Part shown: in pieces, positions 53,347-62,470 of the stretch
How the letters are laid out: each line of letters begins with the position of its first letter
Position numbering within the stretch: position 1 is the stretch's first letter
Source: CAJXMH01 sp964001305
GTDB lineage: Bacteria > Bacteroidota > Bacteroidia > Flavobacteriales_E > Vicingaceae
DNA: 64,000 bases
Direction: 5' to 3'
NCBI GenBank assembly: GCA_964001305.1
Contig: CAXFAI010000013.1
Coordinates: 21,875-85,874, forward strand
Notes under the pieces: generated by a model
What the model was told of the DNA's origin: nothing
Database searches by the model: none
The model's input: only the letters and a program-made list of their open reading frames with translations
Position numbers and translations under genes: made by a program

Positions 53347-54288
53347 CTAAATAAATCCCCATATTTCATTCAATTGAAAGGTTAAAATGAAGAAGAAAAC
53401 CAATTGAATGATCCACTTTCTTTTAAACCCTTTGTAGAACCAAATGTAGAATGCCGATAAAGCAAGCACTAATAAGTATGCTAGTAGTCCATTTGTAGGT
53501 TGGAAGCAAAGTAAAACGATTGAAATAATTAAAAAAATCAGAAGCACACTCATCTGATTTCTTTGTTGTACTATTAATTTAGATTGATTTGCAAAAGCCT
53601 GAAATATTCCCAACAAACCACAGATTCCCAAGAAGACTATATTTACTATAGTAGCTGCGGATAAGACAAATTTTTCGTGAATGCCATTCAAAGCAAAAGC
53701 AATATCTAAGTCAAATAAATATTTAGCAGATGAATAGTAAATCCATGGCACCGTAAGACCAACCAAAGCCGTAATGTGTTCCTTGGGTTGGAAAGTTCTA
53801 AAAATAATTAGGGCAAAAAATGGCAAAAGATAAAAAGCCATAAGGGGTAAGTAAAAAAGACTTGAAAAGCTAATCATTAAAGCCACCGTAAAAATTGAGG
53901 ATTGAACTTGTTTCTCATGGCTCAACTGAAACATGAGATAAAACGCAATAATCAAAATAAAGAAGCCCAATAAGGGTTCAAAAATCCAATTTTGACTAAA
54001 AAAAAGACTCAGGCCTACCATTGGGAATAACCAAAAACTGGCTCCTTTATGAGTAGGCAACTTATGCTGAGCGAGTAAGCTGGAAAGCAAGTAAATAAGT
54101 AGTAACGAAAAAAATAGTGAAAGTGAAGTAACTAAAAAACTAGAAAGCAATGGACTAAATTCTATAATTACTAAGTCTATCGGCGAATTCAATTCATCAA
54201 GTTCAAAAAAGAAACTACTTAACACAGCAAATAGTGCAAGTAGAATATTGACTGTCAATAAAATATGATGAAACTTAAAAACTCTCAT
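53347..54288 (-). CDS. DUF6427 family integral membrane protein
   Basis: This 313-residue inner-membrane protein has about nine hydrophobic segments and few charged residues. I recognise it as the DUF6427 family, which recurs in Flavobacteriia beside DUF6341 and purD; no function is known. It starts (MRVFKFHHILLT) 99 bases from the divergent DUF6341 gene. Family name from recollection of length and neighbourhood. Confidence 0.75.
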   Translation of the reverse strand: MRVFKFHHILLTVNILLALFAVLSSFFFELDELNSPIDLVIIEFSPLLSSFLVTSLSLFFSLLLIYLLSSLLAQHKLPTHKGASFWLFPMVGLSLFFSQNWIFEPLLGFFILIIAFYLMFQLSHEKQVQSSIFTVALMISFSSLFYLPLMAFYLLPFFALIIFRTFQPKEHITALVGLTVPWIYYSSAKYLFDLDIAFALNGIHEKFVLSAATIVNIVFLGICGLLGIFQAFANQSKLIVQQRNQMSVLLIFLIISIVLLCFQPTNGLLAYLLVLALSAFYIWFYKGFKRKWIIQLVFFFILTFQLNEIWGFI

Positions 54289-54362
54289 TGCTGTACAAGG
54301 ATACAGTTTTAATACTTGTCATAAAATTGATTTTTTCTAAAAAGAGAAAGCGCAATATTTTA

Positions 54363-54370
54363 TACATTTG
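54363..54370 (+). promoter_or_regulatory. -7 box of the DUF6341 gene
   Basis: TACATTTG is a full TAnnTTTG match, 17 bases before the ATG at 54388. Confidence 0.45.
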
Positions 54371-54387
54371 TCAAAAATATTTTAGCT

Positions 54388-54573
54388 ATGACTTGGAATG
54401 AGATAGTTTACGGATTAGGCGATTTATTAGAGTGGACATTTGGAATTCTTCCTACTTTGGGCAATTTGCCAAACGCACTATTTTCTCTTGTAATATTAGG
54501 TGGTCTAGTCTTTTGGATTTTGGAGTTGAAAAAATATAAAGCTAAAGCCGAAAGAACAGGTGGAATTGAATAA
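54388..54573 (+). CDS. Small DUF6341 family membrane protein
   Basis: This 61-residue protein has one transmembrane helix (about 31-48, FSLVILGGLVFWILEL) after an amphipathic aromatic N-terminus (MTWNEIVYGLGDLLEWTFG). It fits the DUF6341 family, sometimes misannotated as uracil phosphoribosyltransferase because of its gene neighbourhood. It stands alone between divergent DUF6427 and convergent purD. A promoter box precedes it. Function unknown. Confidence 0.8.
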   Translation: MTWNEIVYGLGDLLEWTFGILPTLGNLPNALFSLVILGGLVFWILELKKYKAKAERTGGIE

Positions 54574-54578
54574 GATTT

Positions 54579-55865
54579 TTAAATCTTTTCCATCAAATCA
54601 AAGCCAATATCTCTTCTAAAATACTTTCCTTCAAAAAGGATTCTATCTGCGTTTCTATAACTCTTTTCTAGCGCTTCTCTAAAGTTATCGCCAAAAGCAG
54701 TTACAGCAATTACTCTGCCTCCATTGGTTAACACCTCATTTTCCGAAATCTTTGTTCCAGCGTGAAACAGCTCTGCATCAGCCACTTCCGAAAAACCACT
54801 CATTGATTTCCCTTTTTCATAAGCTTCAGGATAACCTCCCGAAACCAACATAACTGTTGTAGCAGTTCGCGTATCAATTTCAAGCGTTTGATTGGCTAAT
54901 TCTCCTTTTGCACAAGCCTCTAGGTGCTCAAGTAAATCTGATTTTATCCGAGGTAAAACCACTTCTGTTTCAGGGTCACCCATTCTAACATTGTATTCTA
55001 TCACAAAAGGATTATTGTCTACAATCATTAATCCAATAAAGAGAATGCCTTTGTAATCGAATTCACGTTTAGATAAGCCTTCAACACTCGGTTTAACGAT
55101 TCTTTCCTCAATTTTCTGCATCAAACTTTCATCGGCAAAAGGCACTGGTGAAATTGCTCCCATTCCTCCAGTATTTAATCCAGTATCTGCTTCACCTATT
55201 CGCTTATAATCCTTCGCCTCAGGTAAAATATGGTAATCTTTCCCATCTGTTAAAACAAACACAGACATTTCTATACCAGATAAAAACTCTTCAATCACTA
55301 CATTTTGACTTGCCGAGCCAAACTTTTCATTAATCAGCATATCCTTGAGCGCTTCTTTCGCTTCTTCCAAGGTATTTAAGATTAAAACTCCTTTGCCAGC
55401 CGCTAGACCATCTGCCTTTAAAACGTATGGAGCTTTTAATTTATCTAAAAACTGATATCCATTTTCAAGGGTTGACTTTTGAAAAGACTCATAGGCTGCA
55501 GTAGGAACTTTAAATTCTGCCATAAAGCTTTTAGCAAACTCTTTACTTCCTTCCAGCATAGCTCCTTCTTGATCAGGACCTACAATTAGTAATTCTTCGA
55601 ACCCTTTTTTATTGGCAAAGTAGTTTTTAATTCCTCTCACAAGCGGATCTTCAGGCCCAACCACTAAAAGGTTTATTTGATGCATTTTGATGGCTTCTGC
55701 TACTTGGTCAAAATCAGTGGGAGAAATTTCTAGGTTCTCAGCTATTTCTGCAGTTCCTGCATTTCCAGGAGCAACATATAATTGATTCAATTTTTTACTT
55801 TGCTTGATTTTCCATGCAAATGCATGCTCTCTTCCACCAGAGCCTAATACCAATACATTCATCAT
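54579..55865 (-). CDS. purD: Phosphoribosylamine-glycine ligase
   Basis: This 428-residue ATP-grasp enzyme joins phosphoribosylamine and glycine in purine synthesis. It shows the N-terminal GSGGREHAF, the ATP-grasp core with KADGLAAGKGV and the metal site FVIEYNVRMGDPETE. Length is standard. Two ATG codons stand together at 55865 and 55862; either is possible. The first directly follows the stop of the upstream small exported-protein gene. Confidence 0.96.
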   Translation of the reverse strand: MMNVLVLGSGGREHAFAWKIKQSKKLNQLYVAPGNAGTAEIAENLEISPTDFDQVAEAIKMHQINLLVVGPEDPLVRGIKNYFANKKGFEELLIVGPDQEGAMLEGSKEFAKSFMAEFKVPTAAYESFQKSTLENGYQFLDKLKAPYVLKADGLAAGKGVLILNTLEEAKEALKDMLINEKFGSASQNVVIEEFLSGIEMSVFVLTDGKDYHILPEAKDYKRIGEADTGLNTGGMGAISPVPFADESLMQKIEERIVKPSVEGLSKREFDYKGILFIGLMIVDNNPFVIEYNVRMGDPETEVVLPRIKSDLLEHLEACAKGELANQTLEIDTRTATTVMLVSGGYPEAYEKGKSMSGFSEVADAELFHAGTKISENEVLTNGGRVIAVTAFGDNFREALEKSYRNADRILFEGKYFRRDIGFDLMEKI

Positions 55866-56375
55866 TTATTCTAGGATTTCTCTATACTCTTCTTGCACCC
55901 ACTTTACATATTGCTTATCAAAGGTAAAGCCCTTTTTGGGGTCCTCTATATATAATTTTGCAACAGGGGGTATCATCGTTTCATCTTCACGATCATTACC
56001 TACTAAGTACAACTCTATATCCAGTTGATAGAAGTAACGCCCATCTATATTTACTTCTCTTAAAGCTTTTCCAATAACACCAATTGACTTGGTAACATAG
56101 CCTTCTTTATAAAAGGAGATACTGTATACAGTGCCAAGTGGAACCATTACCTTGTAGGAACCATTATTTGGAGTGGTGAATGTTCGAATGGTGTCTACTT
56201 GATCTGAAATGATTTCAACGGTTACCCCGCCTAAGGAACTGCCTTTGTTAACCACCTTGCCATGTAACATCAATACGCCATTTTGGGCAAAAAGAGATTC
56301 ATTAACAAAAAGCGCTACCAAAAATAGGCTGATTGTTATAACTTTCTTTTTTACATTGAAAGCTACACAGCTCAA
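55866..56375 (-). CDS. Small exported protein with carboxypeptidase-regulatory-like domain
   Basis: This 169-residue protein has an N-terminal export signal (hydrophobic residues about 12-28, ending ESLFAQ), then a single beta-sandwich of the carboxypeptidase-regulatory type (about 33-90: LHGKVVNKGSSLGGVTVEII, NGSYKVMVPLGTVYSI). Such domains in Bacteroidota often occur as stand-alone exported proteins of unknown role. It is packed between odhB (16 bases) and purD (0 bases), so it is probably co-transcribed with them. Confidence 0.75.
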   Translation of the reverse strand: MSCVAFNVKKKVITISLFLVALFVNESLFAQNGVLMLHGKVVNKGSSLGGVTVEIISDQVDTIRTFTTPNNGSYKVMVPLGTVYSISFYKEGYVTKSIGVIGKALREVNIDGRYFYQLDIELYLVGNDREDETMIPPVAKLYIEDPKKGFTFDKQYVKWVQEEYREILE

Positions 56376-56391
56376 GTTTATTTTAATTTAG

Positions 56392-57636
56392 TTATAGGCC
56401 TAATAAGACTTCTTCAGGATCTTTTCCGCCAAATATTATTTTAGAAGGGTTCTCAATCATTTCCTTAATCTTCACTAAGAAACTAACTGATTCCTTTCCA
56501 TCAATTATTCTATGATCATACGACAAAGCAACATACATTACTGGACGAATAACTACTTGTCCATCCACTGCAATAGGTCGCTCTACAATATTATGCATTC
56601 CTAAGATAGCAGATTGCGGTGGATTAATGATTGGTGTACTCATCATAGAACCAAAAACACCACCATTGGTAATGGTAAATGTTCCTCCGCTCATTTCATC
56701 TAAAGACAGTTTACCATCTCTTGCTTTGATTGCCAAACGCTTCACTTCAGATTCAATTTCTGCAAGTCCCATCTGCTCCGCATTTCTAATCACTGGAACC
56801 ATTAAACCTTTTGGACTGCTCACTGCAATCCCAACATCTGCATAATCATGATAGACTATTTCGTTACCATCAATCATGGCATTTACAGCCGGGAAATGAT
56901 TTAATGCTTCTGTTACCGCTTTGGTAAAGAATGACATAAAGCCCAAATTCACATCGTGATGTTCTCTGAATTTGTCTTTGTATTTTCTTCTCAAGTCCAT
57001 TACTGCCTTCATATCAATTTCATTGAAGGTAGTAAGCATCGCTGTTTCATTCTTTACAGAAACCAATCGCTCAGCTACTTTTCTTCTCAACGAAGACATT
57101 TTTTCTTTTTTCTTCTCTCTGCTTCCGCCCCAACCTTGGGTTGCTTCTGCTGGAATTCCTGCGGCCATGGCAGAAACTACATCTTGCTTGGTAATTCTTC
57201 CTCCTTTACCAGTTCCGCTAACTTGCGAAGCTTTGATGTCATTCTCATTCATCAATTTTCTGGCTGCTGGCGAAGGGTGTCCACTTGCATGGCTTGATTT
57301 TTCTTCTTGAGCTGGCTCAGCTTTTGGCGTCTCCTTTTTTTCTTCTTTAGGTGCTTCAGCCTTTTCCTCTTTCTTGGGTTTTGAAGCTGGAGCTTCCGCT
57401 GAAGTATCAATTTCTGCAACTACAGAACCTACTTCTACCGTATCTCCTTCTTCTGCTTTAAATGTAATAGTACCACTTGCCGTAGCGGTTAACTCCAAAG
57501 TTGCTTTATCGGAGTCAATCTCTGCAATTACATCATCAATTTCTACATAATCACCTTCTGAAACGGTCCATGAAGCAATATCTACTTCTGAAATGGATTC
57601 ACCTGGACTTGGAACTTTAACTTCTTCCACACTCAT
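56392..57636 (-). CDS. odhB: 2-oxoglutarate dehydrogenase E2, dihydrolipoyl succinyltransferase
   Basis: This 414-residue enzyme is the core of the 2-oxoglutarate dehydrogenase complex. It has an N-terminal lipoyl domain with lipoylated K44 (EIDSDKATLEL), an Ala/Pro/Lys/Glu-rich linker, a peripheral-subunit binding domain (about 121-156: SPAARKLMNENDIKASQVSG) and a catalytic domain with H375 and D379 (DHRIIDGKE). It lies 21 bases after sucA. E3 (lipoamide dehydrogenase) is encoded elsewhere. Confidence 0.96.
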   Translation of the reverse strand: MSVEEVKVPSPGESISEVDIASWTVSEGDYVEIDDVIAEIDSDKATLELTATASGTITFKAEEGDTVEVGSVVAEIDTSAEAPASKPKKEEKAEAPKEEKKETPKAEPAQEEKSSHASGHPSPAARKLMNENDIKASQVSGTGKGGRITKQDVVSAMAAGIPAEATQGWGGSREKKKEKMSSLRRKVAERLVSVKNETAMLTTFNEIDMKAVMDLRRKYKDKFREHHDVNLGFMSFFTKAVTEALNHFPAVNAMIDGNEIVYHDYADVGIAVSSPKGLMVPVIRNAEQMGLAEIESEVKRLAIKARDGKLSLDEMSGGTFTITNGGVFGSMMSTPIINPPQSAILGMHNIVERPIAVDGQVVIRPVMYVALSYDHRIIDGKESVSFLVKIKEMIENPSKIIFGGKDPEEVLLGL

Positions 57637-57657
57637 TATTCTCTTATTTGGATTGAT

Positions 57658-60420
57658 TTAGGATTCTATCATTGAATATTTAAACACTTCGTCTAAAATC
57701 GCATTTTGACGTCTTTCAAAAACTTTTGTTGAACCTGAAGCAGGACTTGCACTAGCTGGTCTAGATATAACTTTCCACTGATCCATTTGTTCAGTAGTTG
57801 TTTTTATAAAGCGCCAAGCTCCCATATTTTCTGGCTCTTCTTGCACCCACAATAAATTTTCAAAATTCTTGTAGGTTTTCAGTAATGCATTGAATTGCTT
57901 TTGCGGAAAAGGATAAAGCTGTTCGATACGAACTAGGGCAATATCATTTGCACCGTCCTGCTCTCTTTTCTTTCTTAGCTCATAATAAAGCTTTCCAGTA
58001 CAACAAACAATGGTTTTTACTTCTTCTTTCTTTATTTCCTGATCGTCTAAAATTTCTTGGAACTTCCCTTGGGCTAATTCTTCTACTTTAGAAACCGCTT
58101 CAGGATGCCTCAACAAACTCTTCGGTGAAAACACAATTAATGGTGTTCTGAAATTTCTTTTCAATTGTCTTCGTAAAGCATGGAAGAAGTTTGCCGGACT
58201 AGTAATATTTACCACTTGCATGTTTAGGTCAGCGCAAAGTGTTAAATAGCGTTCTAATCTTGCACTTGAGTGCTCTGCCCCTTGACCTTCATATCCATGA
58301 GGCAAGTACATCACAATACCACTCTTGCTTTTCCATTTATCTTCGGCACTGCTTAAAAATTGATCAATAATGATTTGTGCGCCATTATTAAAATCACCAA
58401 ACTGTGCTTCCCAAATTGGCAATGTATTTGGCGAAGCCATTGAATAGCCATATTCGAAACCAAGAACAGCATACTCAGAAAGCAATGAGTTATAAATCGA
58501 AAACTCTCCCTGCTTTTCGCTAATGTGATTTAATGGAACATACTCTTCTTCCGAATCTTCAACTTTAATCACTGCATGACGATGAGAGAACGTTCCTCTT
58601 TCTACATCTTGACCGGTCATTCTTACAGCATGGCCTTCATCGAGCAAAGTGGCATAAGCTAATAATTCAGCCATTCCCCAATCCAATTGATTGGTCTCCT
58701 TGATCATTTTTAGTCGTTCTTGCATCAGTCTTCTTGACTTTTTGAAAAACGATTTATCCTCATCTAAAAAGGTGATTTTTTCACCAATTTCAATTAATCT
58801 CTTTTTATCGAATCCAGTTTCTGGCGATTCATGGAAATCGTCTAAAGTTGAGTTACCAACCCCTTCCCAAGTCGCTTCCATAAAGTTTGAAATTGAAGCT
58901 TTATCGATTTGCTTAGAATCAGTTAAACGATCTTGCAACATATTGTTGAAAGTCGATTTTGATTCCTCTGCTTCTTCCTTAGAGATTACTCCTTGCTCAA
59001 CCAGCTGACTCAAATACAGTTCTCTTGGATTTGGATGCTTTGAAATGGCCTTGTACAAAATTGGTTGCGTAAAACGAGGTTCATCCCCCTCATTATGACC
59101 GTATTTTCTGTAGCAAAGTAAGTCTACAAATACATCTCTCTTAAATTTTTGTCGGTATTCTAAAGCTAGTTTAATGGTATGAACCACCGCTTCAACATCG
59201 TCTCCATTGACATGGAAAACTGGACTCAATGTCACTTTTCCAACATCAGTACAATAGGTAGATGAACGACCATCTAAGTAATTGGTCGTAAAGCCAATTT
59301 GATTGTTAATTACGATATGAATGGTTCCACCAGCACGGTAGGCATCTAAAGCCGCCATTTGAATTACTTCGTAAACTACACCCTGTCCTGCAATAGATGC
59401 ATCACCATGAATCATGATGGGTGCAATTTTATCTTCACTCTTTAGGTAATTGTCAATTTTTGCTCGTGCAATTCCGTTAACAACCGGATCTACCGCCTCT
59501 AAATGAGAAGGATTCGGAGACAATGTCAATTTCACATCATTTCCATTATCGGTTTTAATGTCTGATGAGTATCCTAAGTGATACTTAACATCTCCATCAA
59601 ATAAATTGTCTTCGTATTCTTTTCCTTCAAACTCACTAAAAATGGCATCGTAAGTTTTGTTAAATATATTAGCTAATACATTTAACCTTCCTCGGTGAGC
59701 CATGCCCATAACAAACTCTTGAATTCCCATTTTAGCGCCCATTTCTATAACGGCATCTAATGCAGGGATTAAGGCTTCGCCCCCTTCTAAAGAAAAACGT
59801 TTTTGACCGACAAATTTCTTATGCAAAAATTGCTCAAAAACGGCAGCTTGGCTGAGTTTGTGAAGCATGTGCTTTTTGTCTTCAACTTTAAATTCAGGTC
59901 TATTTCTATTGCTCTCTAACTTCTCTTGTAACCATTGCACTTTGCTTGGCTTTCGAATGTAGCGATATTCTACCCCTATTGAATTACAATAGGTTTCCTT
60001 GAGGTGATCAACAATTTCTTGCAGACTCGCTTCTTGCAAGCCAATTTCTACACCTGCTTTAAATTTCTTCTTCAGGTCATCTTGACTTAAACCAAAGTTT
60101 TCAATGTCAAGTGTAGGTTCGTATTTTCTTCTTTCTCGAACCGGATTTGTCCTAGTAAACAAATGCCCCCTTGTACGATAGCCATTGATTAAATTCAAGA
60201 CTTTGAATTCTTTGTCAAAATCCAAACCCGGTTCAAATACAGCCCGTTGATTTGTAACAGTAGGTGTATCTACTTCGCTGTAGTTTGACCTTGCAAATTC
60301 AAATCCTTCGAAAAATTTTGCCCAGCTTTCGTCTACCGATCGTGGGTCGTTTAAGTAATTCTGATAAAGTGCTTCTACGGCAGAAACGTCCGTATTGCTG
60401 AGGTAAGAAAACTTATCCAT
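57658..60420 (-). CDS. sucA: 2-oxoglutarate dehydrogenase E1 component
   Basis: This 920-residue thiamine-diphosphate enzyme decarboxylates 2-oxoglutarate in the TCA cycle. The N-terminus (FSYLSNTDVSAVEALYQNYL) is the E2-contacting segment. The ThDP site is seen at about 338 (GDASIAGQGVVYEVIQMA) and HNEGDEPRFTQP near 442. The transketolase-like second half has LPHGYEGQGAEHSSARLERY. It is the first gene of sucA-odhB. A TAACTTTG box lies 29 bases upstream. Confidence 0.97.
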   Translation of the reverse strand: MDKFSYLSNTDVSAVEALYQNYLNDPRSVDESWAKFFEGFEFARSNYSEVDTPTVTNQRAVFEPGLDFDKEFKVLNLINGYRTRGHLFTRTNPVRERRKYEPTLDIENFGLSQDDLKKKFKAGVEIGLQEASLQEIVDHLKETYCNSIGVEYRYIRKPSKVQWLQEKLESNRNRPEFKVEDKKHMLHKLSQAAVFEQFLHKKFVGQKRFSLEGGEALIPALDAVIEMGAKMGIQEFVMGMAHRGRLNVLANIFNKTYDAIFSEFEGKEYEDNLFDGDVKYHLGYSSDIKTDNGNDVKLTLSPNPSHLEAVDPVVNGIARAKIDNYLKSEDKIAPIMIHGDASIAGQGVVYEVIQMAALDAYRAGGTIHIVINNQIGFTTNYLDGRSSTYCTDVGKVTLSPVFHVNGDDVEAVVHTIKLALEYRQKFKRDVFVDLLCYRKYGHNEGDEPRFTQPILYKAISKHPNPRELYLSQLVEQGVISKEEAEESKSTFNNMLQDRLTDSKQIDKASISNFMEATWEGVGNSTLDDFHESPETGFDKKRLIEIGEKITFLDEDKSFFKKSRRLMQERLKMIKETNQLDWGMAELLAYATLLDEGHAVRMTGQDVERGTFSHRHAVIKVEDSEEEYVPLNHISEKQGEFSIYNSLLSEYAVLGFEYGYSMASPNTLPIWEAQFGDFNNGAQIIIDQFLSSAEDKWKSKSGIVMYLPHGYEGQGAEHSSARLERYLTLCADLNMQVVNITSPANFFHALRRQLKRNFRTPLIVFSPKSLLRHPEAVSKVEELAQGKFQEILDDQEIKKEEVKTIVCCTGKLYYELRKKREQDGANDIALVRIEQLYPFPQKQFNALLKTYKNFENLLWVQEEPENMGAWRFIKTTTEQMDQWKVISRPASASPASGSTKVFERRQNAILDEVFKYSMIES

Positions 60421-60449
60421 ATAAAGTTAATAGGTGATGCTTCACGAAG

Positions 60450-60457
60450 CAAAGTTA
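60450..60457 (-). promoter_or_regulatory. -7 box of sucA-odhB
   Basis: TAACTTTG on the minus strand is a full TAnnTTTG match, 29 bases before the sucA ATG. Confidence 0.45.
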
Positions 60458-60497
60458 ACCAACTTTGGCGGATTAAGGGAAGTCAATTGGGCGCAAC

Positions 60498-60863
60498 TTA
60501 AAGGCTTGCTGAAAAGTGTTTTCTCAAGACCACTTTAACCAACTCTCTTCGAATAATCAAATGGGTAATTTCATCATCCACGGCTAATTCTTGCTTTCCA
60601 AATAGAATTGATTTTACTTTTTCCTCTTCAATATCAATGCGATACAACAAGGTAAAAAAGCGCTCAGAATCTAAGTTGATCATTCTAGAAATGATAGGCT
60701 TGATTTGGTTGAACAGCTCCATATAAGCTGAGTCAGCATTTCCTGTAAATTCAATCTGCTCATCAAACCATTGAAAATCTTTTTGTATTTGTCGGCAAGT
60801 AGCTTCAATTAAATCGAGGCGTTTTTCACATGCCTTAAAATCAATGTTCTGAACTTCACTCAT
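60498..60863 (-). CDS. Small conserved protein of unknown function
   Basis: This 121-residue acidic, mostly helical cytoplasmic protein (for example QIQKDFQWFDEQIEFTGNAD, then a helical HLIIRRELVKVVLRKHF) has no domain I recognise. It begins with an ATG seven bases after a TAATTTTG box in the same direction, so its leader would be almost absent. It is separated from sucA by 77 bases and divergent from the next gene by 55. Likely real, because of the clear promoter box and good codon content. Confidence 0.75.
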   Translation of the reverse strand: MSEVQNIDFKACEKRLDLIEATCRQIQKDFQWFDEQIEFTGNADSAYMELFNQIKPIISRMINLDSERFFTLLYRIDIEEEKVKSILFGKQELAVDDEITHLIIRRELVKVVLRKHFSASL

Positions 60864-60867
60864 TCCT

Positions 60868-60875
60868 CAAAATTA
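60868..60875 (-). promoter_or_regulatory. -7 box of the small gene at 60498
   Basis: TAATTTTG on the minus strand is a full TAnnTTTG match, ending four bases before the ATG at 60863. This suggests a leaderless transcript. Confidence 0.4.
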
Positions 60876-60918
60876 GGGAAGAGAACCGAATTAACAGATC
60901 TCTGTTTAACTTTATGAC

Positions 60919-61827
60919 ATGAGCAAAAAAGTATTAATAAGTGGGGGAAGTGGCTTAGTAGGTAATCGACTTAGTCAAATTTTAATCAGCAAAGGATATG
61001 AAGTTTCACACTTAAGCCGAAGTGCGAAATCGGAGATGGAAAATGTAGGTCATTTGCAATGGAATATTGAAAAGCAAGAAATTGATGCAGATCAAGTGGC
61101 TCAATTTGACCATATCATACACCTTGCCGGTGCTGGAATTGTAGACAAAGCGTGGACTGATGAACGAAAGCGAATTATAGAAGAGAGCCGCACTAAAAGT
61201 GCTGAGTTACTTATTAATACGGTTGCTAAAAACCGTAAAAAACCAGAGAGTTTTGTTTCAGCTTCTGCCGTTGGTTATTACGGCTTTACAAGCCAAGAAC
61301 ATATTTTTAAAGAGAGTGACAAGCCCGGGGATGATTTTTTGGCAGAAACCTGTGTGGCCTGGGAAAATGCCGTAGATAAAATGCAGGATTTGGGTGTTCC
61401 TACTGCTAAAATTCGGATAGGAATTGTACTTAGCGCAAGAGGTGGTGCTTTAGCAGAAATGGACAAACCCTTTAAGATGGGTTTAGGCGCTGCATTGGGT
61501 AGTGGCAAACAATATATGCCTTGGATTTTTATTGATGACTTATGTCGATTATTCATTACCGCTATGGAGCAAAAGTGGGAAGGAGCTTTTAATGGTGCAG
61601 CACCCAAGCAAGTCAATAATCGAGAGTTTAGTAAAACCTTAGCATCCATTCTTCATAAAAAAATGTGGCTACCCAATGTGCCTGCTTGGGCAATGAAATT
61701 GATTCTTGGTTCACGTGCTGTTTTGGTGCTTGAAGGCAGTCGGGTTTCCACAGCTAAAGTAGAGTCTAAAGGATTTGAATTTACCTACCCTGAATTGCGA
61801 GCGGCTTTGAAAGAAATTTATTATTAA
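60919..61827 (+). CDS. TIGR01777 family NAD(P)-dependent epimerase
   Basis: This 302-residue cytoplasmic short-chain dehydrogenase relative has the GGSGLVGNRLSQIL nucleotide-binding motif at the N-terminus and the pattern DHIIHLAGAGIVDKAWTDER that marks the TIGR01777/YfcH group. A DUF1731 domain follows at the C-terminus (about 250-295). Substrate is unknown. It is divergent from the small gene at 60498 and ends before the repeat-rich region. Confidence 0.9.
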   Translation: MSKKVLISGGSGLVGNRLSQILISKGYEVSHLSRSAKSEMENVGHLQWNIEKQEIDADQVAQFDHIIHLAGAGIVDKAWTDERKRIIEESRTKSAELLINTVAKNRKKPESFVSASAVGYYGFTSQEHIFKESDKPGDDFLAETCVAWENAVDKMQDLGVPTAKIRIGIVLSARGGALAEMDKPFKMGLGAALGSGKQYMPWIFIDDLCRLFITAMEQKWEGAFNGAAPKQVNNREFSKTLASILHKKMWLPNVPAWAMKLILGSRAVLVLEGSRVSTAKVESKGFEFTYPELRAALKEIYY

Positions 61828-61864
61828 TTCAAATAGAACCTTACTAGCTTTAAAAACTTGAAAT

Positions 61865-61999
61865 CTATAGCATAAATTTAATAGCGCCGTTGTAGCGAAA
61901 CAAATACGATGAATCCTGCCTATTTAAGAGTGCCACTTTTTCTGTTTGAATAATTTTACCGTTTTCTTTTAGACGCACAAAATAGATCCCAGATTGCAT
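61865..61999 (-). pseudogene. Orphan T9SS type A sorting-domain remnant 1
   Basis: On the minus strand the frame reads SGIYFVRLKENGKIIQTEKV, the last strands of a type A sorting domain, then runs past the normal end into about 17 unrelated residues before a stop. Upstream the frame passes directly into the hairpin repeat at 62000-62030. There is no remaining cargo protein. Confidence 0.65.
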
Positions 62000-62009
62000 T
62001 TTGTTTTTT

Positions 62010-62030
62010 TCTTTTGTCTTGAAACAAAAA
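62010..62030. repeat. Short hairpin opening element 1
   Basis: CTTTTGT pairs with ACAAAAAG across a five-base loop. The sequence resembles the hairpin at 62434-62459 that opens the second composite element. Confidence 0.6.
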
Positions 62031-62039
62031 GAAAGAAAC

Positions 62040-62167
62040 CCGCCTGCCTTGCAAGAGCTCCTGTTTAGGCTGGCAGGAAATTCAAGGCTGTTAAATAAAA
62101 AGCTTCTATTCTTTATCAATTCTAACTGCCGCGCCTTCCATAGAATTTTATTTCGGCGGACAGGCGG
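62040..62167. repeat. Palindromic element 1a
   Basis: Outer arms CCGCCTG (62040-62046) and CAGGCGG (62161-62167), and inner arms AAATAAAA (62093-62100) and TTTTATTT (62146-62153), make a nested imperfect palindrome. A CCTGCC/GGCAGG pair lies within the left part. Confidence 0.55.
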
Positions 62168-62175
62168 CCGAGTGA

Positions 62176-62235
62176 TAAAATTTGTCACTTCGAGTGTCCC
62201 GAATCTTCGGGATGTATCGAGAAGGACAAATTTTA
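62176..62235. repeat. Palindromic element 1b
   Basis: Outer arms TAAAATTTGT (62176-62185) and ACAAATTTTA (62226-62235) are exact. Inner arms TCCCGAA (62197-62203) and TTCGGGA (62206-62212) form a tight hairpin, with CTTCGA/TCGAGAAG between them. The whole could fold as one long stem. Confidence 0.75.
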
Positions 62236-62433
62236 GTCTCAAATTACTGCCCAATCAATTAAGGTAATTTCCTTGACGTTCTCGATACCTGTCCGAATGG
62301 TAATGTATAAACTGTTGACTGCTGTAGTGGGCTGAATCTCTGCTATAGTTATAAAACAGGAATTGATGGCGTTAATACAAAGCACTGTAACTGCTATTGT
62401 ATTTTCTATTCCAATACGTTAGTATATTCTCCT

Positions 62434-62459
62434 TTTCTTTTGGCTTAGCCCAAAAGAAA
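62434..62459. repeat. Short hairpin opening element 2
   Basis: TTTCTTTTGGC pairs with GCCcAAAAGAAA with a single bulge. The following AACAAAAACCC resembles the sequence after the first hairpin at 62031-62041. Confidence 0.65.
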
Positions 62460-62470
62460 CAAAAACCCAA

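Noticed and set aside
56956..57310. Overlapping plus-strand frames of over 110 residues opposite odhB
   Set aside because: They are antisense to the lipoyl/linker region of a certain gene and the products have no recognisable features.
61865..62254. 129-residue open frame on the minus strand
   Set aside because: It is a sorting-domain remnant joined to palindromic repeat sequence, with no plausible N-terminus. Listed as a pseudogene fragment instead.
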